Assembly: GCA_030653975.1 (NCBI GenBank)
Contig: JAURYH010000030.1
Coordinates: 26,112-90,111, forward strand
DNA from: Hydrogenophaga sp.
GTDB taxonomy: Bacteria > Pseudomonadota > Gammaproteobacteria > Burkholderiales > Burkholderiaceae_C
Direction: 5' to 3'
Length of the DNA stretch: 64,000 nt
The notes under the pieces were generated by a model that worked only from the letters and a program-made list of their open reading frames with translations, searched no databases and was not told where the DNA came from. Made by a program: the position numbers and the translations under genes. This document shows, piece after piece, positions 1 to 8,872 of this stretch; within the stretch, counting starts at the first letter, position 1, and the number at the start of each line of letters is the position of its first letter.

Positions 1-1578
1 GAGCATGAGGTAAGGCACGCTGCCGGCAAAGGCGGCGTTGGGGTTGCTGCGGGTGTTGGCGGCGATGAACTCGACCACCTCCACGAAGGCCTGGCGCGCG
101 GCCGTGAGGCGCTTGGCCACGGCCAGCGCGTTGGCACTGCCGCGTGCCAGCAGTTCGGCTTCGGTTTTCTCGATCTGCGCCGCGATGGCCTTGGCGTTGG
201 TACCGCCGTCACGCGCTGTCTTGCGGCCCACCAGGTCGTTGGCCTGGATCGCGGTCGTGCCTTCGTAGATGGTCAGGATCTTGGCGTCGCGGTAGTACTG
301 GGCGGCGCCGGTTTCTTCAATGAAACCCATGCCGCCGTGCACCTGCACGCCCAGCGAGGTCACTTCCAGGCTCATCTCGGTGCTGTAGCCCTTGACCAGC
401 GGCACCAGGTATTCGTAGAAGGCCGCGTTGTCCTTGCGGGCTTCGGTGTCCGGGTGGTGGTGGGCGGCGTCGTAGGCGGCGGCGGCCACGGCGGCCATGG
501 CACGGCAGCCTTCGGTGCTGGCGCGCATGGTCATGAGCATGCGCTTCACATCGGGGTGGTGGATGATGGGCGCGGCAGCGCTGAGCGAGCCATCGACCGG
601 GCGGCTCTGCACGCGGTCCTTCGCGTAACCCACCGCCTTCTGGTAGGCGCGCTCGGCGATCGCGATGCCCTGCACGCCCACGGCGTAGCGCGCGGCGTTC
701 ATCATGATGAACATGTATTCGAGGCCACGGTTTTCCTGGCCCACGAGGTAGCCCACGGCGCCGCCGTGGTCGCCGTACTGGAGCACGGCGGTGGGCGATG
801 CCTTGATGCCCATCTTGTGTTCGATGCTGACGCAATGCACGTCGTTGCGTGCACCGAGCGAGCCGTCCTGGTTCACCATGAACTTCGGCACGACGAACAG
901 GCTGATGCCCTTCACGCCCTCGGGCGCGCCGGTCACGCGGGCCAGCACGAGGTGCACGATGTTCTGTGCCATGTCGTGTTCACCGTAGGTGATGAAGATC
1001 TTGGTGCCGAACACCTTGTAGCTGCCGTCGGGCTGGGGCTCGGCGCGGCTGCGCACCGCCGCGAGGTCGCTGCCGGCCTGCGGCTCGGTCAGGTTCATGG
1101 TGCCGGTCCATTCGCCACTCACCAGCTTTTCCAGGTAAATGGCTTTGAGCTCGTCACTGCCGGCGGTGATCAGCGCTTCGATGGCGCCATCGGTCAGCAG
1201 TGGGCAGAGCGCGAAGCTCATGTTGGCGCTGTTGAGGATTTCGCCGCAGGCCGCGCCGATGGTCTTGGGCAGGCCCTGGCCGCCGAAGTCCACCGGGTGC
1301 TGCAGGCCCTGCCAGCCGCCTTCGGCGTACTGCTTGAAGGCTTCCTTGAAACCGGGCGTCGTGGTGACCTTGCCGTCGTGGAAGGAAGACGGGTACTTGT
1401 CACCCTCCCAGTTCAGCGGTGCGATCACGCCTTCGTTGAGCCTGGCGCACTCCTCCAGCACGGCCTGCGCGGTATCCAGGCCGGCGTCTTCAAAACCGGG
1501 CAACGCGGCCACCTGGTCGATGCGCGCCAGGTGTTCGATGTTGAACAGCATGTCTTTGAGGGGTGCGGTATAGCTCAT
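1..1578 (-). CDS. acyl-CoA dehydrogenase, DmdC-like subfamily (3' end outside window)
   Basis: FAD-dependent acyl-CoA dehydrogenase that oxidises an acyl-CoA to the enoyl-CoA and passes electrons to ETF, encoded just upstream. The 526 visible codons start MSYTAPLKDM. The substrate/FAD segment MNLTEPQAGSD lies at about residues 161-171 and the characteristic YEGTTAIQ segment at about 438. The N-terminal extension and overall layout match the roughly 600-residue group that includes 3-methylthiopropanoyl-CoA dehydrogenase (DmdC) and many uncharacterised paralogues, so some 70 residues should lie off the left edge. The start is fixed by an AGGAGA Shine-Dalgarno 6 bases upstream. It is 72 bases downstream of etfA, with an intrinsic terminator between them. 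Family is clear; substrate cannot be read from the sequence. Confidence 0.93.
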   Translation of the reverse strand, partial: MSYTAPLKDMLFNIEHLARIDQVAALPGFEDAGLDTAQAVLEECARLNEGVIAPLNWEGDKYPSSFHDGKVTTTPGFKEAFKQYAEGGWQGLQHPVDFGGQGLPKTIGAACGEILNSANMSFALCPLLTDGAIEALITAGSDELKAIYLEKLVSGEWTGTMNLTEPQAGSDLAAVRSRAEPQPDGSYKVFGTKIFITYGEHDMAQNIVHLVLARVTGAPEGVKGISLFVVPKFMVNQDGSLGARNDVHCVSIEHKMGIKASPTAVLQYGDHGGAVGYLVGQENRGLEYMFIMMNAARYAVGVQGIAIAERAYQKAVGYAKDRVQSRPVDGSLSAAAPIIHHPDVKRMLMTMRASTEGCRAMAAVAAAAYDAAHHHPDTEARKDNAAFYEYLVPLVKGYSTEMSLEVTSLGVQVHGGMGFIEETGAAQYYRDAKILTIYEGTTAIQANDLVGRKTARDGGTNAKAIAAQIEKTEAELLARGSANALAVAKRLTAARQAFVEVVEFIAANTRSNPNAAFAGSVPYLML

Positions 1579-1611
1579 GAAGGTCTCCTGTCTTCGAATT
1601 TGGATACAAAA

Positions 1612-1633
1612 AGGGCATCGCGAACGATGCCCT
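1612..1633 (-). terminator. intrinsic terminator between etfA and the acyl-CoA dehydrogenase gene
   Basis: A perfect 9-bp stem AGGGCATCG / CGATGCCCT with a 4-base loop. Read on the minus strand it is followed directly by a TTTTTGT tract. It should end most etfBA transcripts before the dehydrogenase gene, or act as an attenuator giving lower dehydrogenase expression. Confidence 0.8.
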
Positions 1634-1650
1634 AGGCAGACGTATGTGTC

Positions 1651-2583
1651 TTACAGCGCCTTGATCAGCTCAGGCACCGCCGTGAACAGATCGGCCTCCA
1701 GGCCGTAGTCGGCCACCGAGAAGATCGGGGCCTCGGGGTCCTTGTTGATCGCCACGATCACCTTGCTGTCCTTCATGCCGGCCAGGTGCTGGATCGCCCC
1801 CGAGATGCCGCAGGCCACGTAGAGCTGCGGCGCGACGATCTTGCCGGTCTGGCCGACCTGCCAGTCGTTGGGCGCGTAGCCCGCGTCCACCGCGGCGCGA
1901 CTCGCCCCGAGAGCGGCGCCGAGCTTGTCGGCCAGCGGCGTCATGACTTCGTTGAACTTCTCGGCACTGCCCAGCGCGCGGCCACCACTGACGATGATCT
2001 TGGCGGCGGTCAGTTCGGGGCGGTCGCTCTTGGCGATCTCGCTGCCCATGAAGGTGCTCTTGCCGCTGTCGGCTTGCGCTGTCTGGGTTTCCACGGCGGC
2101 CGATCCACCGGTGGCGGCGGCTGGATCAAAGCCCGTAGTGCGCACGGTGATGACGTGGGTGGCATCGGTGCCCTGCACCGTGGCGACGGCGTTGCCGGCG
2201 TAGATCGGGCGCTCGAAGGTGTCGGCAGAGATCACCTTGGTGATGTCGCTGATCTGGCCCACATCCAGCTTGGCGGCCACGCGGGGTGCGATGTTCTTGC
2301 CACTGGCCGTGGCCGGGAACAGGATGTGGCTGTAGTTTGAAGCGATGGCCAGCACCTGGGCGGCCATGTTTTCGGACAGGCCGTGCGCCAGGTACTCGGC
2401 GTCGGCGTGGATGACTTTGGACACGCCGGCGATCTGGGCTGCGGCTGCGGCGGCCGGACCGGCGTTGTGGCCGGCGATGAGCACGTGCACCTCACCCCCG
2501 CATTGGGCTGCGGCGGCGACGGTGTTGAGCGTGGCGCCCTTGATGGAGGCGTTGTCGTGTTCTGCAATGACGAGTGCGGTCAT
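1651..2583 (-). CDS. etfA: electron transfer flavoprotein subunit alpha
   Basis: Alpha subunit of the soluble heterodimeric ETF, which takes electrons from acyl-CoA dehydrogenases and passes them to ETF:ubiquinone oxidoreductase. It is 310 residues, the usual bacterial length. An N-terminal alpha/beta domain covers about residues 1-190. The C-terminal FAD domain has the VSGGR segment at 198-202 and the conserved FAD-binding stretch [16 protein letters not shown] at about 252-267, continuing to DPEAPIF near 288. The start ATG follows etfB by 36 bases, so the two are co-transcribed. The dehydrogenase partner lies downstream. Identification is secure. Confidence 0.97.
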   Translation of the reverse strand: MTALVIAEHDNASIKGATLNTVAAAAQCGGEVHVLIAGHNAGPAAAAAAQIAGVSKVIHADAEYLAHGLSENMAAQVLAIASNYSHILFPATASGKNIAPRVAAKLDVGQISDITKVISADTFERPIYAGNAVATVQGTDATHVITVRTTGFDPAAATGGSAAVETQTAQADSGKSTFMGSEIAKSDRPELTAAKIIVSGGRALGSAEKFNEVMTPLADKLGAALGASRAAVDAGYAPNDWQVGQTGKIVAPQLYVACGISGAIQHLAGMKDSKVIVAINKDPEAPIFSVADYGLEADLFTAVPELIKAL

Positions 2584-2619
2584 GTTCTGTGTTCCTCTTG
2601 ATCGTTGTTGTCAGCGGTC

Positions 2620-3369
2620 TCAGATGACCTTGGCTTCGTTCTTCAGCTTTTCAACGAGCGTCGCCACATCCGGCACCTTGATGCCCGCACCGCGCTTGGG
2701 CGGCTCGCTGACCTTCAGCGTCTTGATGCGCGGGGTCACGTCCACACCGAGGTCTTCGGGCTTGACGATGTCCATCTGCTTTTTCTTGGCCTTCATGATG
2801 TTGGGCAGCGTCACGTAGCGCGGCTCGTTCAGGCGCAGGTCGGTGGTGACGATGGCCGGCAGGCTCAGGCTCAAGACCTCCAGGCCACCGTCGACTTCGC
2901 GCGTCACGTTGACCTTGCCGTCGACCACTTCGACTTTGCTGGCGAAGGTGCCTTGCGGCAGGTCGGCCAGGGCCGCCAGCATCTGGCCGGTCTGGTTGCA
3001 GTCGTCGTCGATGGCCTGCTTGCCCAGGATCACCAGGCCGGGCTGTTCCTTGTCCATCAGGGCCTTGAGCAGCTTGGCGACGGCCAGCGGCTGCAGTTCT
3101 TCGGTGGTCTCGACCAGGATGGCGCGGTCGGCGCCGATGGCCATGGCCGTGCGCAGGGTTTCCTGGCACTGCGTGACACCGCAGGAGACGGCGATGACTT
3201 CGGTGACCACGCCCTTTTCTTTCAGGCGCACGGCTTCTTCGACCGCGATCTCGTCAAACGGGTTCATGCTCATCTTGACGTTGGCCAGGTCCATGCCGGA
3301 CTGGTCTGCCTTGACGCGCACCTTGACGTTGTAGTCCACCACGCGTTTGACGGGGACGATGACCTTCAT
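2620..3369 (-). CDS. etfB: electron transfer flavoprotein subunit beta
   Basis: Beta subunit of ETF, which binds AMP and completes the FAD site of the alpha subunit. At 249 residues it has the standard family length. It begins [20 protein letters not shown] and contains the adenine-nucleotide-binding segments typical of the family (AVSCG, then [11 protein letters not shown]). The start ATG is preceded by AGGAGCAACCGAAT on the minus strand, giving a good ribosome-binding site. It is the first gene of the etfB-etfA unit. A palindrome ATTGACGTTTACGTCAAT lies about 50 bases upstream and probably controls the unit. Confidence 0.97.
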   Translation of the reverse strand: MKVIVPVKRVVDYNVKVRVKADQSGMDLANVKMSMNPFDEIAVEEAVRLKEKGVVTEVIAVSCGVTQCQETLRTAMAIGADRAILVETTEELQPLAVAKLLKALMDKEQPGLVILGKQAIDDDCNQTGQMLAALADLPQGTFASKVEVVDGKVNVTREVDGGLEVLSLSLPAIVTTDLRLNEPRYVTLPNIMKAKKKQMDIVKPEDLGVDVTPRIKTLKVSEPPKRGAGIKVPDVATLVEKLKNEAKVI

Positions 3370-3418
3370 ATTCGGTTGCTCCTGAGGGTTGTGAGAACGA
3401 AAGGAAAACGGGATTCGA

Positions 3419-3436
3419 ATTGACGTTTACGTCAAT
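3419..3436. promoter_or_regulatory. perfect 8-2-8 palindrome upstream of etfB, LiuR/MerR-type operator
   Basis: ATTGACGT and ACGTCAAT flank a TT centre as a perfect inverted repeat, 49 bases upstream of the etfB start. From memory, the predicted binding motif of LiuR, the MerR-family regulator of branched-chain amino acid and acyl-CoA catabolism in beta- and gammaproteobacteria, has this ACGT-nn-ACGT form. The palindrome is seen directly; the regulator is inferred, and no MerR gene of that type is in the window. Confidence 0.65.
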
Positions 3437-3598
3437 CTGCGGATTGTATGCCTGCACCCATCGACAGGCCGCGTGGATGCACAAAAGAACACTGCAACCC
3501 AAAAAACGAACGACCGTGCTTTTTGTGAATTATAGGTGAGGCTTGCGGATGCGCCTACCCCCATCCACCACAAACTGCCCGGCACCGCCGCCCGGGTG

Positions 3599-3624
3599 AT
3601 TAACCAACCAAACGGTCGGCTAAT
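3599..3624. promoter_or_regulatory. 26-bp imperfect palindrome, TetR-family-type operator
   Basis: Two 13-base arms, ATTAACCAACCAA and ACGGTCGGCTAAT, form an inverted repeat. Nine of 13 positions are strictly complementary, and three of the other four are purine/purine substitutions. The ACCnACC / GGTnGGT arrangement resembles operators of TetR-family acyl-CoA-responsive repressors (PaaR- or FadP-like). It lies between the divergent etfB and TRAP genes, about 110 bases before the TRAP start and 230 before etfB, and could serve either. The regulator is inference. Confidence 0.55.
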
Positions 3625-3732
3625 TCGGGTAAGTCTGGAGAAGAGAAAGCCGGGTATTCGCCTATAGTGAATTCTGACTGATTTACTTATGTTTAGAAAC
3701 CATATTCAACCACCGTCCCGAGGATACGCTTC

Positions 3733-4749
3733 ATGAAACTTCGCCACGTTTTTGCCGCCGCCCTGTCCACCACGGTGCTGTCCAGCGGCCTGGTCTCCGC
3801 CCAGACGGTGTTCACCGTGTCCAGCTGGCTGCCACCCACCCACACCCTGTCCACCGTCCAGAAGAACTGGTGCGACCTGCTGGAGAAAGAAAGCACCGGC
3901 CGCATGAAGTGCAACATCCTGCCCAAGGGTGTGGTGGCTGCGCCGGGCACCTTTGATGCCGTGCGCGACGGCCTGGCCGACATCTCCTACACGGTGGACG
4001 GCTACACGCCCGGCCGCTTCATCAACACCCAGGTGGCCGAATTCCCCTTCCTGGGCGACAACGCGGTGCAGACCTCGGTCGCCTACCAGCGCATCTACAG
4101 CAAGTATTTCGCCCCGCTGGGCGAACACCGCGGCGTGAAGGCGCTGGCCGTGTTCACCCACGGCCCCGGCATCATCTTCAACAGCAAGAAACCGGTTGCC
4201 AGCGCCGCTGACGCCGCGTCGCTGAAGTTCCGCATCGGTGGCGGCAACATCAACGAGCTCTCCAAGGCCATGGGATGGAACACCACGCTCAAGGCCGCAC
4301 CCGAGTCGTTTGAACTGCTGTCCACCGGCGTGATGGACGGCACCTTCTTCCCCGACGAGTCCATCGCCTCGTTCAAGCTCAGCATGGTCAAGCACGCCAC
4401 CACCTTCCCCGGCGGCCTGTACAACACCAGCTTCGTGTTCATGATGAACGAGGGCAAATACAAGGCGCTGTCGCCGCAGGACAAGGCCGTGGTCGACAAG
4501 CTGTCGGGCGAAGTGGCCGCGCGCATGTTCGGCGAGGGCTGGGACAAGGTGGACGCCGCCAGCCGCGACGGCGCCCAGAAAGCCCAGGGCGTGAGCCGCA
4601 TCAAGGCCGACCAGGCCTTCGTCAAGGCCGTGATGGACAAACAGGACTACCTGGAAACCAAATGGGCCGCGAGCGCACAGGTCAAGGGCCTGAAGGATCC
4701 GAAGGCGGTGCTGGCCGAGTTCCGTGCTGAAATCGCCAAGGTGAAGTAA
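3733..4749 (+). CDS. TRAP transporter substrate-binding protein (DctP type)
   Basis: Periplasmic binding subunit of a tripartite ATP-independent periplasmic transporter. It is 338 residues, with a signal peptide at about residues 1-23 ending at VSAQ. The body matches the DctP family: the mature start TVFTVSSWLPPTHTL, a GVVAAPGTFDAVRDGLADI segment, and a late domain with PESFELLSTGVMDG. The ATG lies 10 bases after a CGAGGA ribosome-binding site. It is the first gene of a P-Q-M unit. An upstream palindrome at 3599-3624 may control it. The ligand (a carboxylate in most relatives) cannot be assigned. Confidence 0.93.
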   Translation: MKLRHVFAAALSTTVLSSGLVSAQTVFTVSSWLPPTHTLSTVQKNWCDLLEKESTGRMKCNILPKGVVAAPGTFDAVRDGLADISYTVDGYTPGRFINTQVAEFPFLGDNAVQTSVAYQRIYSKYFAPLGEHRGVKALAVFTHGPGIIFNSKKPVASAADAASLKFRIGGGNINELSKAMGWNTTLKAAPESFELLSTGVMDGTFFPDESIASFKLSMVKHATTFPGGLYNTSFVFMMNEGKYKALSPQDKAVVDKLSGEVAARMFGEGWDKVDAASRDGAQKAQGVSRIKADQAFVKAVMDKQDYLETKWAASAQVKGLKDPKAVLAEFRAEIAKVK

Positions 4750-4760
4750 ATCCCGGTCAA

Positions 4761-4778
4761 CCGGCCGACAATGGCCGG
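4761..4778 (+). other. intercistronic hairpin between TRAP P and Q genes
   Basis: CCGGCC and GGCCGG are separated by six bases just after the binding-protein stop codon, with no T tract. Hairpins in this position often stabilise the upstream message, which would fit the usual excess of binding protein over permease. Function is inferred. Confidence 0.4.
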
Positions 4779-4849
4779 CCAGCCCCCGTGGGCCGATGGA
4801 ACAGCTACCCTGCTGCCCACCGGCCCACTTCACATGCAGAAAGCACAAC

Positions 4850-5359
4850 ATGCACAAAACACTTGACCGGTTGCTGTACTGGTCCACCGGCGTCATGGCC
4901 GCCATGGCGTTGTTTTCGCTCATGTGGCTCACCGTGGTTGACGTGATCGGGCGCAAGTTTTTCAACAACTCGATACCCGGCGGGCTGGAGCTCACCGAGA
5001 TGCTCATGGTGGTGGTGATCTTCGCGGCGCTGCCCCTGGTGTCGTGGCGCGGCGAGCACGTGGTTTTTGACACGCTGGACGCGCTGATTCCCGACTGGCT
5101 GCGTTCGATTCAGGCCCGCGTGATCCACCTGATCTGCGCCGGCACCTTTGCCTTTCTCGGCCGCCTGATGGTGATGCGGGCCGAGCGCTTTGCCGAATAC
5201 GGCGACACCACGGTGCACCTCGCGATGTCCATCGCCCCGGTGGCCTGGCTGATGGCAGGCCTGCTCATGCTCACCGGGCTGGCCCATCTGCTGCTGGTGT
5301 TCGTGCGTGCCCCCACCAGCGGCCACGTGCTGGTCGAAACCCAGGGAGCGTCCACATGA
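4850..5359 (+). CDS. TRAP transporter small permease subunit (DctQ type)
   Basis: Four-helix membrane subunit of the TRAP carrier, 169 residues from the MHKTLDRLLYWSTG start. I chose this ATG over the upstream one at 4796 because homologues begin close to the first membrane helix and the extra N-terminal residues (rich in Cys and Pro) look non-native. Membrane segments are visible at about residues 14-36, 48-66, 87-106 and 130-152. The family motif GRKFFNNSIPGGLELTEM sits between helices 1 and 2. The stop overlaps the next start as ATGA, so translation is coupled. Confidence 0.9.
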   Translation: MHKTLDRLLYWSTGVMAAMALFSLMWLTVVDVIGRKFFNNSIPGGLELTEMLMVVVIFAALPLVSWRGEHVVFDTLDALIPDWLRSIQARVIHLICAGTFAFLGRLMVMRAERFAEYGDTTVHLAMSIAPVAWLMAGLLMLTGLAHLLLVFVRAPTSGHVLVETQGAST

Positions 5360-6651
5360 TCGAAGCGCTGCTGGGTTTCCTGGCCGTCTTCGGCCTCGCC
5401 TTCCTGCGCGTACCGCTGGCCGTGGCCATGTCCATCGCCGGCCTGGTGGGTCTGGGCCTGATGCGTGGCTTTCAGCCGGCCTACGCCAGCACCAGCCAGG
5501 TGATTTTCGAAACCGGTTTCCACTATGTGCTCTCGGTCATTCCGCTGTTTGTGCTGATGGGCAACTTCGTCGCCCGCGCCGGCATGGCCAAGGAGCTGTT
5601 CACCGCCGCCAACGCCTTCGTGGGCCACAAACGCGGCGGCCTGGCCATGGCCAGCATCATCGCCTCGGGCGGTTTCGGCTCCATCTGCGGTTCGTCCATC
5701 GCCACCGCCGCCACCATGACCCGCGTGGCCTACCCCGAGATGAAAGCCCACGGCTACAAGGACACGCTGGCCACCGGCGCGATCGCGGGCGGCGGCACGC
5801 TGGGCATCCTGATCCCGCCGTCCACCATCCTGGTGATTTACGGGATCATCACCGAGACCGACATCGGCAAGCTGTTCATCGCCGGCATCCTGCCTGGCAT
5901 CGTGGCCATCACCTGCCTGTGCATGGCGGTGGTGTTCGTGACCTGGCGCGATCCGGCGGCCGGTCCGCCGGCCGAACGTTTCACCTGGGCCCAGCGCTTC
6001 GCCGCCATCCGCGGCATCTGGGGCGTGGCCATCCTGTTTGCGCTGGTGATCGGCGGCATCTACGGCGGGGTTTTCACGGCCACCGAAGGTGCGGGCGTGG
6101 GGGCGGCAGGCGCCTTCATGTTCGCTTTGCTGCGCGGCACGCTGCGCCCGCGCGTGCTGCTGGACATCCTGGTGGAGAGCACCCGTACCACCGCCATGCT
6201 GTTCATGATCCTGATCGGCGCGATGATCTTCACCAACTTCATCAACTTCACCAGCATGCCGGGCGACCTGCGCGACTTCGTGCTGCAGTTCAGCCCCCAC
6301 CCGTTGATGGTGGTGGTGATGATGATGGGCATCTACCTGATGCTGGGCATGGTGATGGAAGAGCTGGCCATCGTGCTGCTGACCATTCCCGTGTTCTTTC
6401 CGGTCATCACCGGCCTCGGATTCGACCCGATCTGGTTCGGCATCCTGATCGTGACCATTGTCGAGATCGGCATGATCTCGCCGCCGGTGGGTCTCAACCT
6501 TTTCGTGATCAGCTCTCTGCTGCCCAAGGTGAGCCTGGGCGCGATTTACCGCGGCGTCTGGCCCTTCGTGATGGCCGACATTGTGCGGCTGGGCATCCTG
6601 ATCGCCTTCCCGGTCATTGCCCTGTGGCTGCCCGGGCTGATGACGCGTTGA
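5356..6651 (+). CDS. TRAP transporter large permease subunit (DctM type)
   Basis: Main transport subunit of the TRAP system, driving uptake with the sodium or proton gradient in the inner membrane. It is 431 residues with about 12 hydrophobic segments, the normal size. Conserved elements include GGFGSICGSSIATAATM at about 114-130 and GGGTLGILIPPSTILVIYG near 143-161, and the second-half repeat GMISPPVGLNLFVIS near 374-388. Its start overlaps the small permease stop by 4 bases. The stop lies 12 bases from the convergent MscS-type gene, with no obvious terminator hairpin between. Confidence 0.95.
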   Translation: MIEALLGFLAVFGLAFLRVPLAVAMSIAGLVGLGLMRGFQPAYASTSQVIFETGFHYVLSVIPLFVLMGNFVARAGMAKELFTAANAFVGHKRGGLAMASIIASGGFGSICGSSIATAATMTRVAYPEMKAHGYKDTLATGAIAGGGTLGILIPPSTILVIYGIITETDIGKLFIAGILPGIVAITCLCMAVVFVTWRDPAAGPPAERFTWAQRFAAIRGIWGVAILFALVIGGIYGGVFTATEGAGVGAAGAFMFALLRGTLRPRVLLDILVESTRTTAMLFMILIGAMIFTNFINFTSMPGDLRDFVLQFSPHPLMVVVMMMGIYLMLGMVMEELAIVLLTIPVFFPVITGLGFDPIWFGILIVTIVEIGMISPPVGLNLFVISSLLPKVSLGAIYRGVWPFVMADIVRLGILIAFPVIALWLPGLMTR

Positions 6652-6663
6652 CGCCGCTCTCCG

Positions 6664-7959
6664 TCACTGCCCGGCTTTCATGTGCAGCACGCGTTGCGGG
6701 AAGGGGATCTCGATCCCATGCTCGCGCAAGGCGCGCAGGATCGCCAGATTGATGTCGGAGCGCAGTCCGAGCTGACCGTTTTCCGGGTCGGCGATCCAGT
6801 AGCCCAGGGTGAACTCCAGGCCATCGGCGCCAAAAGTCGAGAGTGCGGCATGGGGTGCTGGCTCCTTGAGCACACGCGCTTGCGCCAGTGCGGCATCGAC
6901 CAGCAGGCGGCGCACCAGATCCACATCGCTGTCGTAGGCGACCGACACGACGGTCGACAGCCACACCCGTGGATCGGCCAGGGAGAGGTTCTCCACCCGG
7001 CTGGTGATCAGGATTTCGTTGGGCACGATGGACTCCCGCCCCGCGGGCGAGCGGATCAGGGTGTAGCGCGCCGTGATGTCGGTGATGCGCCCTTCGAAGT
7101 TGTCCACCCGCACGTTGTCCCCGATGCGCATGCTGCGCTCGGCCAGGATGACGAAGCCGCTGACGTAGTTGGCGGCCAGCTTCTGCAGGCCGAAACCAAT
7201 GCCCACGCCGACCGCGCCGCCGAGCACCGACAGCGCCGTCAGATCGATACCCACCGCACTGAGCGCCAGCATGAGACCGACAAACATGAGCAGCGCACGC
7301 GTCGCGTTGCTCAGGGCCTTTCGCAACGACAACTGGTCGCCTACGGCGGATTTGAGCAGCCGCGACTCGATGGCAGACGACACCCAGAGCGCAACGATCA
7401 GCACCGCGCCGGCCGTGAGCGCGCCTTCGATCATGGTGCGCAGACTCATGGAGCTGGAGCCGAGCGTCCAGGTGATCTGATCCAGTTCTTGGAGCACCAG
7501 TGGCAACAGGCCGCTGACCCACAACACCATGGCCAGCCAGGCCACCCATGAAATCGTGCGCTCCAGCACGCGCACCCAGGGCGCACTGGCAAACGCCACC
7601 TGCAACACCTTCACGCCCACACGGATGACCACCAGCGAAACCAGCACCGGAATGGCCACCTTGAACACCGCCAGAGGCACGTAGACCAGCAAGAGCGAAC
7701 GCGCGATGTAACCCAGTGTCAACAACAGCAACGGGAACATCACACCATCGATCAGGCTGCGACCGAACATCACGGACGAGCGCTCCTCGCGCATGCCCAG
7801 CGCCCGGTGCAACACCGCCGTGAAGGCCCATGCCAGGAGCACACAGAACGCCAGCGCAGCGAACTCGAACCACACCGTGAACTGGGTGAAGCCGGCCAGC
7901 CAGGCCTGCATGTCATCAATGGGGGGAGGCGTGGTGGAGAGAGAAACAGTCGATGTCAT
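6664..7959 (-). CDS. mechanosensitive ion channel, MscS family
   Basis: Inner-membrane small-conductance mechanosensitive channel protein, 431 residues, larger than E. coli MscS (286) because of extra N-terminal membrane helices. About six hydrophobic segments precede the pore-lining helix. The MscS core starts at about residue 235 with LSVLGGAVGVGIGFGLQKLA, followed by the beta domain segment SGFVILAERSMRIGDNVRV and a C-terminal alpha/beta domain ending near residue 425. It probably protects against hypo-osmotic shock. It converges on the TRAP unit and lies 127 bases downstream of the crotonase gene on the same strand. Confidence 0.93.
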   Translation of the reverse strand: MTSTVSLSTTPPPIDDMQAWLAGFTQFTVWFEFAALAFCVLLAWAFTAVLHRALGMREERSSVMFGRSLIDGVMFPLLLLTLGYIARSLLLVYVPLAVFKVAIPVLVSLVVIRVGVKVLQVAFASAPWVRVLERTISWVAWLAMVLWVSGLLPLVLQELDQITWTLGSSSMSLRTMIEGALTAGAVLIVALWVSSAIESRLLKSAVGDQLSLRKALSNATRALLMFVGLMLALSAVGIDLTALSVLGGAVGVGIGFGLQKLAANYVSGFVILAERSMRIGDNVRVDNFEGRITDITARYTLIRSPAGRESIVPNEILITSRVENLSLADPRVWLSTVVSVAYDSDVDLVRRLLVDAALAQARVLKEPAPHAALSTFGADGLEFTLGYWIADPENGQLGLRSDINLAILRALREHGIEIPFPQRVLHMKAGQ

Positions 7960-7984
7960 GCGTTGTCACTGAAAAGAAAAAGTC

Positions 7985-8045
7985 TTTTCCCAGACCACCG
8001 CGGAACCGCCCCTGGACAGGCTCAGGACGGGCCGCGGGTGTTGCT
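7985..8045. repeat. GC-rich palindromic intergenic segment
   Basis: The gap between the MscS-type gene start and the crotonase stop contains CCGCGG boxes flanking a segment with CTGGACAGGCTCAGGACGG. This is similar to the bacterial REP-like motif built on CCTGAGCCTGTCG, also seen at 41517-41608. No gene is visible in the gap. Confidence 0.4.
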
Positions 8046-8086
8046 TACCGGGGATTGTGCGGCTGCGCACAGCGAGCAACGGTGGC

Positions 8087-8872
8087 CTACCAGTTCGGTG
8101 CGCGCTTCTCGATGAAGGCCTGTACACCCTCTTGCGCCACGTCATGCGCCATGTTGCAGGCCATGGTCTGACCCGCCAGCTGGTAAGCCGATTCCATGCC
8201 GGTCTCCAGTTGGCGGTAGAACAGCGCCTTGCCCATGGCGATGGCCTCGCGCGGCTTGGCCACGATGCGGTCGACCAGCGCGGCCACCTCGGCGTCCAGT
8301 GCGTCGGCCGTCACCACCCGGTTCACCAGGCCCCGGGCCCTGGCCTCGTCGGCCGAAATGAAGTCGCCGGTGAGCAGCATCTCCATCGCCTGTTTCGGCA
8401 GCATGTTGCGCGAGAGCGCCACGCTGGGTGTGGCGCAGAACAGGCCGACATCGATGCCGTTCACACCGAAAGTCGCTTCCTGCGCGGCCACCGCCAGGTC
8501 GCACTGCGCCACCATCTGGCAGCCCGCGGCCGTGGCCAGGCCCTGGACCCGTGCGATCACCGGCACCTCCAGCTGGCGGATGCTCATCATCAGCTTCGAA
8601 CAGGTCGCAAACAGCGCCTGGTAATAAGCCAGCTCGGGCCTGGCCTTCATTTCCTTCAGGTCGTGCCCGGCGCAGAAGGCGCGGCCGTTGGCAGCGATCA
8701 CCACGGCGCGCGCACCTGGGTCGGCCGCCACCGCGTCCAGCGCGGCCTTCATCGCGCCCATCATGGCTTCGGAGAGCACGTTGAAGCTGCGTGGCGCGTT
8801 CAACGTGAGCGTGTGCACGCCGCGCGCATCACGGTGCGTCAACAGCAGCTCGGGGTGCATGGTGTCAGACAT
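8087..8872 (-). CDS. enoyl-CoA hydratase/isomerase family protein lacking the catalytic glutamates
   Basis: Crotonase-fold protein of 261 residues. The oxyanion-hole segments are visible: AFCAGHDLKEM at about 66-76 and GLATAAGCQMVAQCDL at 111-126. In enoyl-CoA hydratase two glutamates do the chemistry. Here the first aligns with Gln119 and the second with Gly139 (FGVNGIDVG), so ordinary hydration is doubtful. The sequence resembles the ECHDC3-like group, whose reaction is poorly defined. The start overlaps the deacetylase-like gene by 8 bases, implying one operon and a shared task. The loss of both glutamates rests on my alignment by eye. Confidence 0.88.
   Translation of the reverse strand: MSDTMHPELLLTHRDARGVHTLTLNAPRSFNVLSEAMMGAMKAALDAVAADPGARAVVIAANGRAFCAGHDLKEMKARPELAYYQALFATCSKLMMSIRQLEVPVIARVQGLATAAGCQMVAQCDLAVAAQEATFGVNGIDVGLFCATPSVALSRNMLPKQAMEMLLTGDFISADEARARGLVNRVVTADALDAEVAALVDRIVAKPREAIAMGKALFYRQLETGMESAYQLAGQTMACNMAHDVAQEGVQAFIEKRAPNW

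Noticed and set aside
4796..4849. Upstream start for the small TRAP permease
   Set aside because: The added 18 residues (MEQLPCCPPAHFTCRKHN) are unlike DctQ N-termini.
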